Assembly (NCBI GenBank): GCA_963851215.1
Contig: CAWKOG010000014.1
Span: 124,001 to 188,000 of the forward strand
Reading direction: 5' to 3'
Length of the DNA: 64,000 nt
Origin: DATKFM01 sp963851215
GTDB taxonomy: Bacteria > Pseudomonadota > Alphaproteobacteria > Dongiales > Dongiaceae
Below are positions 8,722-17,279 of the stretch, piece after piece. The notes beneath the pieces were generated by a model, which saw nothing but the letters and a program-made list of their open reading frames with translations, was not told the origin of the DNA and ran no database searches. Position 1 is the stretch's first letter. Each line of letters starts with the position of its first letter. The translations under genes and the position numbers were made by a program.

Positions 8722-9525
8722 ATGCCTCTCACCCAACTCCAGAAGATGGTCATGAGCGTCCTGCAAGAATTCCGGACGCCGGGCGATTATGTGGGCGGCG
8801 GTGCGGCCTTAAATCTCGATGAATTTCGACTTTCTGACGACATGGACATATTTCAAGATCGACTCAATGCGCTGCCCTTCGGTGTCAACAAGGAATTGGA
8901 CGCGCTTCGCGCAAAAGGGTTCACGGTCGAAATTCGTCACGCCAACGATCTTGGGGTTGAAGCAATTGTCAGGCAGTATGGATTTGAGACGCTCGTCCAT
9001 TGGATGAGCGATCCCGAGACTTGCCGGCGCTTCTTTGATGCCGTGAAGCATGATGTGTTTGGCTTCGCTCTGCACAAAAGTGACAACGCCGTCAACAAGG
9101 CGCTATGTGCATCCAGGCGCACCAAAGCCGCACGCGATGCCGTTGATTTGGTCACACTGGCGGAAGGCTATTGCCCCCTAGGGCCGCTCGTTTGGGCCGC
9201 CGCTGGCAAGGACACGTCACGAGGTCCGTCGGAAGTCATTAGAGAAATTCGCAACATCACCTTCGGATACTCTGACGAAGAGATTCGATCGGTGCGCATG
9301 GATAATGGGACCGTGATGACGCGGGATCACGTCCGAAAAGTCCTTGGGCCCGCACTCGATAGGGCCGTGGAATACTGCGAAGAGGTCGCGCCTATTGACT
9401 TCCAGGGGCATTTATTTGTCGACAAGGCGCAGATCCCAGGCGAAGCCACGGAAGAGGATCTGCAAGCAAAGCGATATGAAGCCCTTCCGCTGAAGGACTT
9501 CTCAGCGATACCATCGCTTCGATAG
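8722..9525 (+). CDS. AbiEii/AbiGii-like nucleotidyltransferase, candidate toxin
   Basis: A 267-residue protein with signatures of the AbiEii-like nucleotidyltransferase family: GGGAALN at residues 25-31, then RLSDDMDIF at 36-44 giving the catalytic acidic pair, and later DNAVNKAL (121-128) with RDAVDL (138-143), matching the usual D-L-A-x-NK...RD-x-xDL block. Family members transfer nucleotides to tRNA or proteins and act as toxins of type IV-like systems or in phage abortive infection. A frame-open TTG at 8686 lies upstream, but ATG 8722, just after the partner stop, is preferred. Codon use is less GC-rich than the flanking TRAP genes, suggesting acquisition. The toxin role is inferred. Confidence 0.65.
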   Translation: MPLTQLQKMVMSVLQEFRTPGDYVGGGAALNLDEFRLSDDMDIFQDRLNALPFGVNKELDALRAKGFTVEIRHANDLGVEAIVRQYGFETLVHWMSDPETCRRFFDAVKHDVFGFALHKSDNAVNKALCASRRTKAARDAVDLVTLAEGYCPLGPLVWAAAGKDTSRGPSEVIREIRNITFGYSDEEIRSVRMDNGTVMTRDHVRKVLGPALDRAVEYCEEVAPIDFQGHLFVDKAQIPGEATEEDLQAKRYEALPLKDFSAIPSLR

Positions 9526-9593
9526 AAGCAGCCATCGGCTTGGATCCGTGCGCAATCTAAATCCCACGGACTCTTCCGCTTTGATCGCCGACG

Positions 9594-11306
9594 CTAATCG
9601 AATGTCGGCGGCTGGCTGAGGTCTGGCGGCTGGCTCGTATCAGGCGGTTGCCCCAGATCGGGCGGCGTGCCGAAGTCGGGCGTTCCGCCGAGGCCGTTGC
9701 CGTCGCCGCCACCGGTGGGCGGAATGGTGATCTCGATGGTCGCGGGATCGACTGTCGAGGCGCCGGATTTGTAATGCATGATCATTTCCGGCACGCCGAT
9801 GGCGAGGCCGACCATGATGACCTGGATGCAGACGAAGGGCACCGCGCCCCAATAGATCTGCCCGGTGGTCACCGGCTGGATCAATGCGCCGGTGATCTTG
9901 TCCTTGTAGGGCGTGCGCGCCGCCACCGAGCGCAGATAGAACAGCGCGAAGCCGAAGGGCGGATGCATGAACGAGGTCTGCATGTTGATGCCCAGCAGCA
10001 CGCCGAACCAGATCAGATCGATGCCCAGCTTCTCCGCCACCGGCCCCAGCAGCGGGACGACGATGAAGGCGAGCTCGAAGAAATCCAGGAAGAACGCCAG
10101 CACGAACACCAGGATATTGACCACGATCAGAAAGCCGATTTGTCCGCCCGGCAGGTCGATCAGCAGATGCTCCACCCAGACATGTCCATCGACGCCATAG
10201 AAGGTGAGTGAGAACACGCGGGCGCCGATGAGAATGAACAGCACGAAGGCGGACAGCTTGGCAGTGGATTCCAACGCCTGCTTGGTCAGCGACAGAGTCA
10301 GACGGCCCTTGGCGATCGCCAGCAGCAGCGCGCCGACCGCACCCATGGCGCCGCCTTCCGTCGGCGTCGCCAGCCCGATGAAGATGGTGCCCAGCACCAG
10401 GAAGATCAGCGCCAGCGGCGGCATCAGCACGATGATCGCCTGCTGCGCCAGCCGCGACAGCAGGTTGAGTTTCAAAATCCTATTGGCGAGCGCGAAGACA
10501 TAGGCGATCAGTACCGCGGCGAAGAAACCGCCGATCTCCGGTCCCTGCATCTGGCCTTCAAGCAGTTTCGTCACGAAATAGCCGATGATCGCGACGACGA
10601 GAACAGTAACGAATAACGAGGCAACTCCGGAGCCCAGGGTACGTGCCTCGATCGGCAACGCCGGCGCCAGCTTGGGTCGCATGATCGTCAAGATCATCAC
10701 GTAGACGGCATAAAGCGCCGCCAGCACGATGCCGGGAATGAAGGCGCCGGCATACATGTCGCCGACGGAACGGCCGAGCTGGTCGGCCATGATGATCAGC
10801 ACCAGGCTGGGCGGGATGATCTGCGCCAGGGTACCGGAAGCAGCGATGACGCCGGAAGCCAGCCGCCGGTCATAGCCGTAGCGCAGCATGATCGGCAGGG
10901 AGATCAGGCCCATGGCGATGACAGACGCCGCCACCACGCCCGTCGTCGCCGCCAGCAGCGCGCCGACGAACACGACAGCATAGGCGAGGCCGCCGCGAAT
11001 CGGACCGAACAATTGCCCGACCGTATCCAGCAGATCCTCGGCCATGCCGGATCGTTCCAGGATCAGCCCCATGAAGGTGAAGAACGGAATCGCCAGCAGG
11101 GTATCGTTCGACATGATGCCCCACATGCGTTCGGGCAGCAGGCCGAACAGATTCGAATCCAGCTCTCCCATCCAGATACCGAGGATGCCGAAGCTGATGC
11201 CGACGAAAGCCAGCGAGAACGCCACCGGATAGCCCAGCAGCAGAAACACCACCAGCGCCGTGAACATGATCGGCGCCATGTTGTGGGCGATGAGATCGAT
11301 GATCAT
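9594..11306 (-). CDS. dctM: TRAP transporter large permease subunit with Pro-rich tail
   Basis: A 570-residue inner-membrane protein with about 12-14 hydrophobic segments and typical DctM features, such as AIPFFTFMGLILERSG near the N-terminus, GLATPTEGGAMGAVGALL in the middle and NMQTSFMHPPFGFALFYLR near the C-terminus. It forms the transport channel of a Na+-driven TRAP system with DctQ, whose gene ends 30 bases upstream. The unusual part is the tail of about 60 residues after the last membrane segment, which is Gly/Pro/Asp-rich and ends in several PPD(L/T)xQ repeats. The binding-protein gene lies beyond the two-gene module, on the other strand. Confidence 0.92.
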   Translation of the reverse strand: MIIDLIAHNMAPIMFTALVVFLLLGYPVAFSLAFVGISFGILGIWMGELDSNLFGLLPERMWGIMSNDTLLAIPFFTFMGLILERSGMAEDLLDTVGQLFGPIRGGLAYAVVFVGALLAATTGVVAASVIAMGLISLPIMLRYGYDRRLASGVIAASGTLAQIIPPSLVLIIMADQLGRSVGDMYAGAFIPGIVLAALYAVYVMILTIMRPKLAPALPIEARTLGSGVASLFVTVLVVAIIGYFVTKLLEGQMQGPEIGGFFAAVLIAYVFALANRILKLNLLSRLAQQAIIVLMPPLALIFLVLGTIFIGLATPTEGGAMGAVGALLLAIAKGRLTLSLTKQALESTAKLSAFVLFILIGARVFSLTFYGVDGHVWVEHLLIDLPGGQIGFLIVVNILVFVLAFFLDFFELAFIVVPLLGPVAEKLGIDLIWFGVLLGINMQTSFMHPPFGFALFYLRSVAARTPYKDKITGALIQPVTTGQIYWGAVPFVCIQVIMVGLAIGVPEMIMHYKSGASTVDPATIEITIPPTGGGDGNGLGGTPDFGTPPDLGQPPDTSQPPDLSQPPTFD

Positions 11307-11336
11307 GATTGGTGGCTCCGCGCCCGCGCGATCAGG

Positions 11337-11888
11337 CTATTCGACATGGGCATGGGCCGAGGGTTGTCCGGCATGGGGATCCGGAATGATTCCGCGCATC
11401 ACGGCGATGCGCTTGATCAGCTCGGAGACGCCCTGAAGGAACAGCAGCCCAAAGCCGATCAGCAGGCAGAGCCGCGGCGGCCAGAGGATCAGGCCGCCGG
11501 CGCTGCCGGACATCTCGCCCGAGGTAATGCTGTTCCGCACCCAGGGATAAATCTCGTAGATCATCAGCGCGCAGAACGGCAGCAGGAACAGCACATGGCC
11601 GACGATGTCGATCCAGTTGCGCGCCCGCTGCGACAGCATGTTGGAGATGATGTCGATGCGGATATGCTCGTTGCGCTGCAGGGTATAGGCGGCGGCCAGC
11701 ATGAACACCGCGCCGAACAGATACCATTGCAGCTCCAGCCAGGCGTTGGAGCTCATGTCGAACAGCTTGCGGATGATGGCGTTGCCGGCGCTGACCAGGA
11801 CCGCGGCCAGGATGAGCCAATAGATCCAACGGCCAACAAACGCCGTCACCGCGTCGATGGCGCGGCTCAGGCTCAGGAACGGAGCCAT
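11337..11888 (-). CDS. dctQ: TRAP transporter small permease subunit
   Basis: A 183-residue protein with four hydrophobic helices and the DctQ signature around the second and third helices (WLELQWYLFGAVFMLAAAY, then a conserved RNEHIRIDI). It starts at an ATG with GGGGAGG upstream and precedes dctM by 30 bases, so both are one operon. It couples the periplasmic binding protein to DctM. The C-terminus is a short His/Pro-containing cytoplasmic tail. Confidence 0.9.
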   Translation of the reverse strand: MAPFLSLSRAIDAVTAFVGRWIYWLILAAVLVSAGNAIIRKLFDMSSNAWLELQWYLFGAVFMLAAAYTLQRNEHIRIDIISNMLSQRARNWIDIVGHVLFLLPFCALMIYEIYPWVRNSITSGEMSGSAGGLILWPPRLCLLIGFGLLFLQGVSELIKRIAVMRGIIPDPHAGQPSAHAHVE

Positions 11889-12029
11889 GGAGGCCTCCCC
11901 TCAAGACGTATCCCAGACCGCCCGTTTGCCGGGCTTATGGGCCGCACTCTAGCCGCAACTCGGGCGGCTGCGTAACCCGCTTTTAGTCGGGAGGCCGGTT
12001 TTTATGCTGGTAGCGCCGGACAAACGAAA

Positions 12030-12057
12030 CCGGCCCGCCTCACGGGGGACGGGCCGG
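12030..12057 (-). terminator. Terminator of the amidinotransferase-like gene
   Basis: Read on the minus strand, an 8-bp perfect stem (CCGGCCCG / CGGGCCGG, arms 12050-12057 and 12030-12037) with a 12-base loop is followed by TTTCGTTT. It lies 30 bases after the stop at 12088. Confidence 0.7.
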
Positions 12058-12087
12058 AATGCTTAATCTGCAGGCATCCGCCAATCC

Positions 12088-13035
12088 CTAGGCCGCCTCG
12101 CGCCGCAGCGGCTGGCACATGCAGTGAACGCCGCCGCCGGCCCGGGTGAACATGGTCATGTCCGGGTCATAGACCTTGAACCCGGCCGCCCGCATCTTGC
12201 CGTTCAGGTCCGCTGCGCCCAAGGGCGACAGCACCCGGTCCTGGCCCAGGGCCACCACATTGCAGCCCAGGCTCATGGTCTCCTTGAAGCTGGCGGGGAT
12301 GATCTCGATCTTCTTCGCCTTCAGCCAGTCCACCACGTCATCCTCCGTGGTCTCCAGGCAGACCGCCGCGCAATGCTCGTTCAGCATGCAGACCATCAGG
12401 TCGATATGGACATAGAACTGGTCGATCGGCGCGTATTTGATCTCCCAGCCTTCCTTGGCGAACCAGTCGCCGATCTGCCGCGCCGCCACCTCTTCGCAGC
12501 GGAAGCCGGTATAGCCGATCAGCACCGCGCCATCCCGGATGATGTTGAAGTCGCCGCCCTCGAAATTGCCGGCGCTGACCATGTCATAGATCGGAATGTT
12601 GTTGGCGAGATAGAAGCGCAGCGCGCTGGCGTACTCACCGCGCCGCCGTGGATTGGCGAGCTGGCAGATGACCGCGCCATAGGGGGTCATGAAGCTCGAA
12701 TCCCGCGCATACACTTGATAGGGGTTGTGCATATCCACCGGCAGGAAGTGACAGGTGACGCCCGCGTCCTCATAGGCGTCCACCATCTCCCGGTGCTGCC
12801 GCGCCGCCACCTGCTTGTCGAACTTGTAGCCGCGGCGCAGCGTGTCCCGCACCAGCGACGAATAGGCGGCGTTCTCCTCGCCCATCCAGCGGAAGCTTTC
12901 CGCCGGCCCCAGCAGCACGTCTTTCAACAGGCCGGTCTCGGACTTCATCACCCAGTCGGTCATCCGCGGCGTGCCGCCGCCTTCCACCCGCGCCTGCAGC
13001 GGCGGCTGACCGGCGCCGCTTTCAGTTCTCGCCAT
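12088..13035 (-). CDS. Amidinotransferase / dimethylarginine dimethylaminohydrolase-like enzyme
   Basis: A 315-residue protein of the guanidino-group-modifying superfamily (DDAH, arginine deiminase, amidinotransferase). The catalytic elements are visible: EGGD at residues 159-162, the catalytic His in YVHIDL (H210) and the nucleophilic Cys in GGGVHCMCQP (C305). Such enzymes hydrolyse or transfer the amidino group of arginine or methylarginines. Start ATG 13035 has GGGAGA upstream; a second in-frame ATG at residue 25 is possible. It stands alone between the TRAP genes and a DHDPS-family gene and has its own terminator. The exact reaction cannot be decided from sequence. Confidence 0.8.
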   Translation of the reverse strand: MARTESGAGQPPLQARVEGGGTPRMTDWVMKSETGLLKDVLLGPAESFRWMGEENAAYSSLVRDTLRRGYKFDKQVAARQHREMVDAYEDAGVTCHFLPVDMHNPYQVYARDSSFMTPYGAVICQLANPRRRGEYASALRFYLANNIPIYDMVSAGNFEGGDFNIIRDGAVLIGYTGFRCEEVAARQIGDWFAKEGWEIKYAPIDQFYVHIDLMVCMLNEHCAAVCLETTEDDVVDWLKAKKIEIIPASFKETMSLGCNVVALGQDRVLSPLGAADLNGKMRAAGFKVYDPDMTMFTRAGGGVHCMCQPLRREAA

Positions 13036-13175
13036 GTCGGTCTCCCGTTAGTTGCTTCTTCTTGCAGCCAGATTAGTCGCCGGGAGGCGGGTTCGACAAT
13101 GCCGGGCGATGTCCCGGTTCGCAGTATGCCGCCTTGCCCCAATGCCCGGCATGGGAATTCATGGGGGCCGGGTCG

Positions 13176-14063
13176 CTAGAGTGCACCCAATTTGCTTAGG
13201 ACAAGGCGCACTTCCTCGATGCCCTCAGGCGAAAGCGGCGTCTGCGGCGCGAGCGGGTTGCCGACCGCATAGCCTTGCAGCTCAAGCCCGCCCTTGATGC
13301 AGGCAGAAAGATTGTACTTCGCGAAGACCTGGTTGATGTTCCAAAGCCGGCGCTGCAATTCCATGGCCGAATCCCACTCGCCGCGGCGACAGCGCTCATA
13401 AAGCTCAACGCTCTGCTTCGGTACGATGCAGGCCGGCCCGGCCATCCATCCTTTGCCGCCAATCATCATGACGCATGCGGGAATATGCGACGAAGCGGCA
13501 AACACGTCCATTCGTCCCTCAACGCGATTGATGATGGAAAGCAGACGCCCGGTATTGAAGGATGCATCCTTGATATAGCGGATGTTCTCAATCCGGCTCA
13601 GGCGATCAATGACCGGAAGCGATAGATCGGAGCGCTGAAAATTGGGGTTGGTATAAAGGACGACCGGCAGCGTGACCAATTCCGCAATGGCTTTGAAGTA
13701 CGCATAGACGCCATCGTCGGCGATCGGGAAGTAAGCTTCCAGAATTGCCAGGATGCCGCTGCAGCCTATTGCCTGCATCTCGCGCGCCTGGAAAACAGCG
13801 TCGGCAATCGTCGTCGCGGCAACTCCAGCGACGACCGGAACCCGGCCTTCCGCGGCGCCGACGACAATCTCGACGACCCGACGGCGTTGTGGCCAGGTGA
13901 GATATGCGAATTCGCCGGTCGAGCCCAACGGAGTCAATCCATGCACGCCGGCCGCGATCAGATCCTTGCAGAGGCGATGGAGCACGTCGCCGATGATCTC
14001 GCCCGAGGAACTTACGGGAGAGACAAGATAGGGGAAAACGCCATGGAATGAAGTATCAGCCAC
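13176..14063 (-). CDS. Dihydrodipicolinate synthase / N-acetylneuraminate lyase family protein
   Basis: A 295-residue class I aldolase-fold protein. GSTGE (residues 47-51), Tyr137 in LYTNP and the Schiff-base Lys165 in YIKDAS are all present, so it should be active. I chose GTG 14063 because GGGGGA lies just upstream and the product then starts as family members do; the frame is open for 170 codons further upstream, without family similarity. The family includes DHDPS, sugar-acid lyases and the pyrroline-4-hydroxy-2-carboxylate deaminase HypD. With Rieske, GntR and enolase-superfamily genes nearby, a deaminase or aldolase step in hydroxyproline or sugar-acid catabolism is a reasonable inference. 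Confidence 0.85.
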   Translation of the reverse strand: MADTSFHGVFPYLVSPVSSSGEIIGDVLHRLCKDLIAAGVHGLTPLGSTGEFAYLTWPQRRRVVEIVVGAAEGRVPVVAGVAATTIADAVFQAREMQAIGCSGILAILEAYFPIADDGVYAYFKAIAELVTLPVVLYTNPNFQRSDLSLPVIDRLSRIENIRYIKDASFNTGRLLSIINRVEGRMDVFAASSHIPACVMMIGGKGWMAGPACIVPKQSVELYERCRRGEWDSAMELQRRLWNINQVFAKYNLSACIKGGLELQGYAVGNPLAPQTPLSPEGIEEVRLVLSKLGAL

Positions 14064-14506
14064 GAAGAGTCCCCCTGCCCAGTGAACCTCGCCATGATCT
14101 TCGGAATGCCCTGCGGATGAGATTGTATTCGCGCAAGATTTGAAGTCCATCGGAGCCCGGCGGATCATACAGAGACACAACGAGCGGAACATCTGGCCCT
14201 CCAGCGCCGATCCAATCGGCGATTGATCCGGTGACCCCGCATTCCGAGGACCATTGTGGATTGCTGCGCGACAGGAATCTAAACCGCTCGCAGCGCGCCA
14301 TTGCTCGGCGCCGGGTCCCGGCGTGTCAGCCGGAAAGGGGATCCATCTACGATCGGTAACGCGCTCCGGCAGGCCGGGAACCCGGCCGACGGCGCTCATT
14401 CGAAGTTTGCGAATTTTTAAGAGGTAATTGATACGATTGCGGATCATGTGAACCCGCCGGGCTATGTACCGGTAAAGCCACATGATTTGGTCAACAGCCC
14501 TAAGGT
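14064..14506. other. Intergenic region between DHDPS-family gene and divK
   Basis: There is no convincing gene in these 443 bases. The open frames here are extensions of neighbours and lack family similarity or ribosome sites. The stretch near 14400-14450 is AT-richer and may hold the divK promoter. A strict CtrA box (TTAA-N7-TTAA) is not present. Confidence 0.5.
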
Positions 14507-14929
14507 GTGCACGTGGCTCTTTCTGATGCTGGCGTTGAATCACCTGTCGGACATGAAGCATTAACCAAGACAATCCTCGTCGTTGAGGACAATGAGCTCA
14601 ATATGAAGCTCTTCAACGACCTCCTGTCGGCGCACGGCTATAAGGTCTTGCGGGCATCGGATGGCAGTGCAGGCCTTCAGCTGACGCGAGAGCATCATCC
14701 CGATTTGATCGTCATGGACGTGCAGCTGCCGGGCGGCCTTTCGGGGCTGGATGTCACGCGTTCCCTCAAGGAAGACGACGACCTCAAAACTATCCCGGTC
14801 ATAGCAGTCACCGCATTCGCCATGAAAGGCGACGACAAGAAGATTCTAGACGCGGGTTGCGACGCCTATATGCCGAAGCCGATTTCGGCTATGCGATTTC
14901 TGGAATCAATCAAGGGGTTCTTGAACTAA
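14507..14929 (+). CDS. divK: DivK-type single-domain response regulator
   Basis: A receiver domain without an output domain, very close to Caulobacter DivK: VEDNELNMKLF at residues 26-36, phospho-acceptor Asp71 in VMDVQLP, Thr102 and the invariant Lys124 in PKPIS, with VTAFAMKGDD in between. DivK relays phosphate in the DivJ-PleC-CckA network controlling CtrA. The start is uncertain: no ATG lies near the usual beginning, so GTG 14507 (or GTG 14513) adds about 20 residues before TKTILVVED. PleD, its usual partner, is not next to it. Its presence is a good marker for Alphaproteobacteria. Confidence 0.9.
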   Translation: MHVALSDAGVESPVGHEALTKTILVVEDNELNMKLFNDLLSAHGYKVLRASDGSAGLQLTREHHPDLIVMDVQLPGGLSGLDVTRSLKEDDDLKTIPVIAVTAFAMKGDDKKILDAGCDAYMPKPISAMRFLESIKGFLN

Positions 14930-15108
14930 ACCGCGGTCACGCTTGCGCGAATTTCGCGCAGCTTGCCTTTGTGACCGACATGGCGTCACGCCGGTTTGAC
15001 CGGCGGTGGCTTTCAAATCCTCCATCCCAACACAACCCAGCCACGACCCTTGGCCGTCTGGCCCTCCCGGCGCCGCTACGCTAGAGTTGCGCCAAACGGG
15101 AGAGCAAC

Positions 15109-16242
15109 ATGGCACAAACGAGAGCCAGCAACGGCCAGGCAATGACGCCGCTGCACGCCGATCCTGCGAAATCCCATACGCTGCCGGGCTGGGCATACAC
15201 GGATGCCGAGCTGTTCGAGCGCGAGCGGACGGCGATCTTCGAGCGCGGCTGGCATTATGCCGGCCCGCTTTCGGCGCTGGCCAAAGCCGGCGACTATCTC
15301 ACCGCGGGCCTCCTCGATCAGAACATCATCGTCATCAGGGGCAAGGACGGCGAGCTGCGCGGTTTCTACAATGTCTGCCAGCACCGCGCCCATGAGCTGC
15401 TGAAGGGCCGCGGTTGCGCCAAGGTGATCACCTGTCCCTATCACGCCTGGTCCTATCACGCCGACGGCCGGCTGCGCTCGGCGCGGGGCACCGAGACCAT
15501 GGCCGATTTCCGATCAGACGAGTTTCATCTCAAGCCGCTGCGCATTGAAGTCTTCGCCGGTCACTTCGTCTTCTTCACACTGGATGACGACGCCGTGCCG
15601 CTGTCGGAACAGGCAAGCGACCTGGCGCAGGAGCTGAAAGCCGAGGTGCTGCAGGACGGGATGATTGCGACCACCAACTATCCGAACTGGCGGCTCGCCT
15701 GCAACTGGAAGGTCGCGGTCGACAACTATCTCGAATGCTATCATTGCGCGCCGGCGCACCCCGCCTTCGCCGACCTCGTGTCGATGGACAGCTACAAGAC
15801 CGCAGCATCCGGACTCTGGTCGAGCCAGAAGGGCGTGGTCGGCAACCATGACAACAAGGCCTACCCGCTGCGCCGCAACGCGCCCGAGCAGCGGGCGCTG
15901 TTCTGGTGGCTCTGGCCCACCACCACCTTCAACGTCCTGCCGGGATCGCCTGCGGTCGGCGTGTTCAGCTATATGCCCAGCGAACCTGGAGTCACCGTCA
16001 CCCATGGCGACCGCTATGCCGTGCCGGGGAACGAGTTCCCGGCGGAGGACAATGCGCGCATCGAATACAGCCGCAATATCCTGAACCCGGAGGACGTGTC
16101 GCTCTGCGAATCCGTGCAGCGCGGCCTGGCGTCACGAGGCTACAGCCAGGGCCGCTTCGTCGCCGATCCCGCAGGCAGCGTGATCACGGAGCAGGCGGTG
16201 CATCATTTCCACCGCCTGGTGGCGCAGGCGGTGGGGCTGTAG
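15109..16242 (+). CDS. Rieske non-heme iron oxygenase, alpha subunit (quaternary-amine type)
   Basis: A 377-residue oxygenase. The Rieske [2Fe-2S] ligands are Cys90-x-His92 and Cys109-x-x-His112. The mononuclear iron site is in DNYLECYHCAPAH (His212, His217) with a likely third ligand Asp329. The residue that bridges the two metal centres is Glu209 (ECYH) where ring-hydroxylating dioxygenases have Asp (DAYH). Glu here is known from carnitine monooxygenase CntA and related enzymes, so demethylation or hydroxylation of a quaternary amine such as a betaine is more likely than aromatic attack. No reductase gene is adjacent. The stop directly abuts that of the convergent lyase gene. Confidence 0.88.
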   Translation: MAQTRASNGQAMTPLHADPAKSHTLPGWAYTDAELFERERTAIFERGWHYAGPLSALAKAGDYLTAGLLDQNIIVIRGKDGELRGFYNVCQHRAHELLKGRGCAKVITCPYHAWSYHADGRLRSARGTETMADFRSDEFHLKPLRIEVFAGHFVFFTLDDDAVPLSEQASDLAQELKAEVLQDGMIATTNYPNWRLACNWKVAVDNYLECYHCAPAHPAFADLVSMDSYKTAASGLWSSQKGVVGNHDNKAYPLRRNAPEQRALFWWLWPTTTFNVLPGSPAVGVFSYMPSEPGVTVTHGDRYAVPGNEFPAEDNARIEYSRNILNPEDVSLCESVQRGLASRGYSQGRFVADPAGSVITEQAVHHFHRLVAQAVGL

Positions 16243-17175
16243 TTAAGCCGCCGCGCGCTTCAGCCCTACATCCGGCAGCTTAGGCCGCGTTGCCAGTGCC
16301 TTCTTCATGATCGCCTCGACCTCGGCCTTCTCCGTGCCCTCGAGCGCCAGCCGCGGCGGGCGGGTCAGGTGCGTGCCCCGGCCCACGATGTGCTCGCACA
16401 GCTTGATGCACTGCACGAGGTCGGAGCGCGCATCCAGATGCAGCAGGGGCATGAACCACTCATAGAGCGGCATCGTCTCCTCCATGCGGCCCTGGCGCGC
16501 CAGGCGGAACAGCGTCTCGCCCTCGATCGGGAAAGCGTTCGACAGGCCGGACACCCAGCCCACCGCGCCCATCACCACCAACTCCACCACCACATCGTCG
16601 AGGCCGCAGAAGGGAATGAAGCGGTCGCCGGTCATCGCCTTGAGATCGATGAAACGCCGGGTGTCGCCCGAGGACTCCTTGAAGCAGACGATGGTGTCCA
16701 CATCGGCGAGCGAGGCCAGCATCTCCGGCGTCACGTCGGTGCGATAGATCGGCGGATTGTTGTAGAGCATGATCGGCAGGTCGGTCGCCTTGGCGACGCC
16801 GCGGAAATGCGCCAGCGTCTCCCGCGGCTTGGCGGAATAGACCATCGCCGGCAGCAGCATCAGCCCGTCGAGGCCGACCCGCGCCACTTCCTTGGCGATG
16901 CCCGACGCAAGCTCCGTCGTGTATTCGGCGACACCCACCACCACGGGCACGCGGCCCTTTGCGGCGGACTTGGCCATCTCCATCATCTTGATCTTCTCGT
17001 CGCGGGCGAGCGAGTTGTTCTCGCCCACGGTGCCGCAGAGGATCAGGCCGGAGACGCCGTCGCGGATCAGCGCATCGATCACCTTGGCTGTGGCGTCATA
17101 ATCGATGCTGAAATCGCTGCGGAACTGGGTGGTGACGGCGGGAAAAACGCCTTCCCAGGCGACATGCTTGGCCAT
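16243..17175 (-). CDS. DHDPS / N-acetylneuraminate lyase family protein (second)
   Basis: A 310-residue class I aldolase-fold protein with GTVGEN at residues 48-53, Tyr138 and Schiff-base Lys166 (FKESSG). ATG 17175 is chosen because GGAGGG precedes it; the open frame extends upstream into the operator. It is divergent from the GntR regulator with a perfect palindrome in the gap, so it is probably repressed by it. Candidate roles are a pyrroline-4-hydroxy-2-carboxylate deaminase or a sugar-acid dehydratase/aldolase. It is only distantly related to the 13176-14063 gene. Confidence 0.87.
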   Translation of the reverse strand: MAKHVAWEGVFPAVTTQFRSDFSIDYDATAKVIDALIRDGVSGLILCGTVGENNSLARDEKIKMMEMAKSAAKGRVPVVVGVAEYTTELASGIAKEVARVGLDGLMLLPAMVYSAKPRETLAHFRGVAKATDLPIMLYNNPPIYRTDVTPEMLASLADVDTIVCFKESSGDTRRFIDLKAMTGDRFIPFCGLDDVVVELVVMGAVGWVSGLSNAFPIEGETLFRLARQGRMEETMPLYEWFMPLLHLDARSDLVQCIKLCEHIVGRGTHLTRPPRLALEGTEKAEVEAIMKKALATRPKLPDVGLKRAAA

Positions 17176-17202
17176 TTTCTGCTCCCTCCAGGCTTGAAAC
17201 CG

Positions 17203-17239
17203 TTGACAAATCCGTCCAGATGGATATTGTATACAATAT
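17203..17239 (+). promoter_or_regulatory. Promoter and perfect 16-bp palindrome, GntR operator
   Basis: TTGACA at 17203-17208 is followed 16 bases later by TATTGT (17225-17230). The -10 region lies inside the perfect palindrome ATATTGTATACAATAT (17224-17239). AT-rich palindromes with a TTGTATACAA core are typical of FadR/VanR-type GntR operators. The site lies between the divergent lyase and GntR genes and would control both. Confidence 0.75.
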
Positions 17240-17279
17240 AAAACCCGAAAACGCAAGCCCGCTTTCCCTGGGGTCAGGC

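Noticed and set aside
8205..9593. Complete mobile element around the AbiEii-like module
   Set aside because: No transposase, integrase, terminal inverted repeats or direct repeats were found at the edges.
14056..14301. Possible small minus-strand gene between the DHDPS gene and divK
   Set aside because: Composition is that of a random GC-rich frame and there is no ribosome site.
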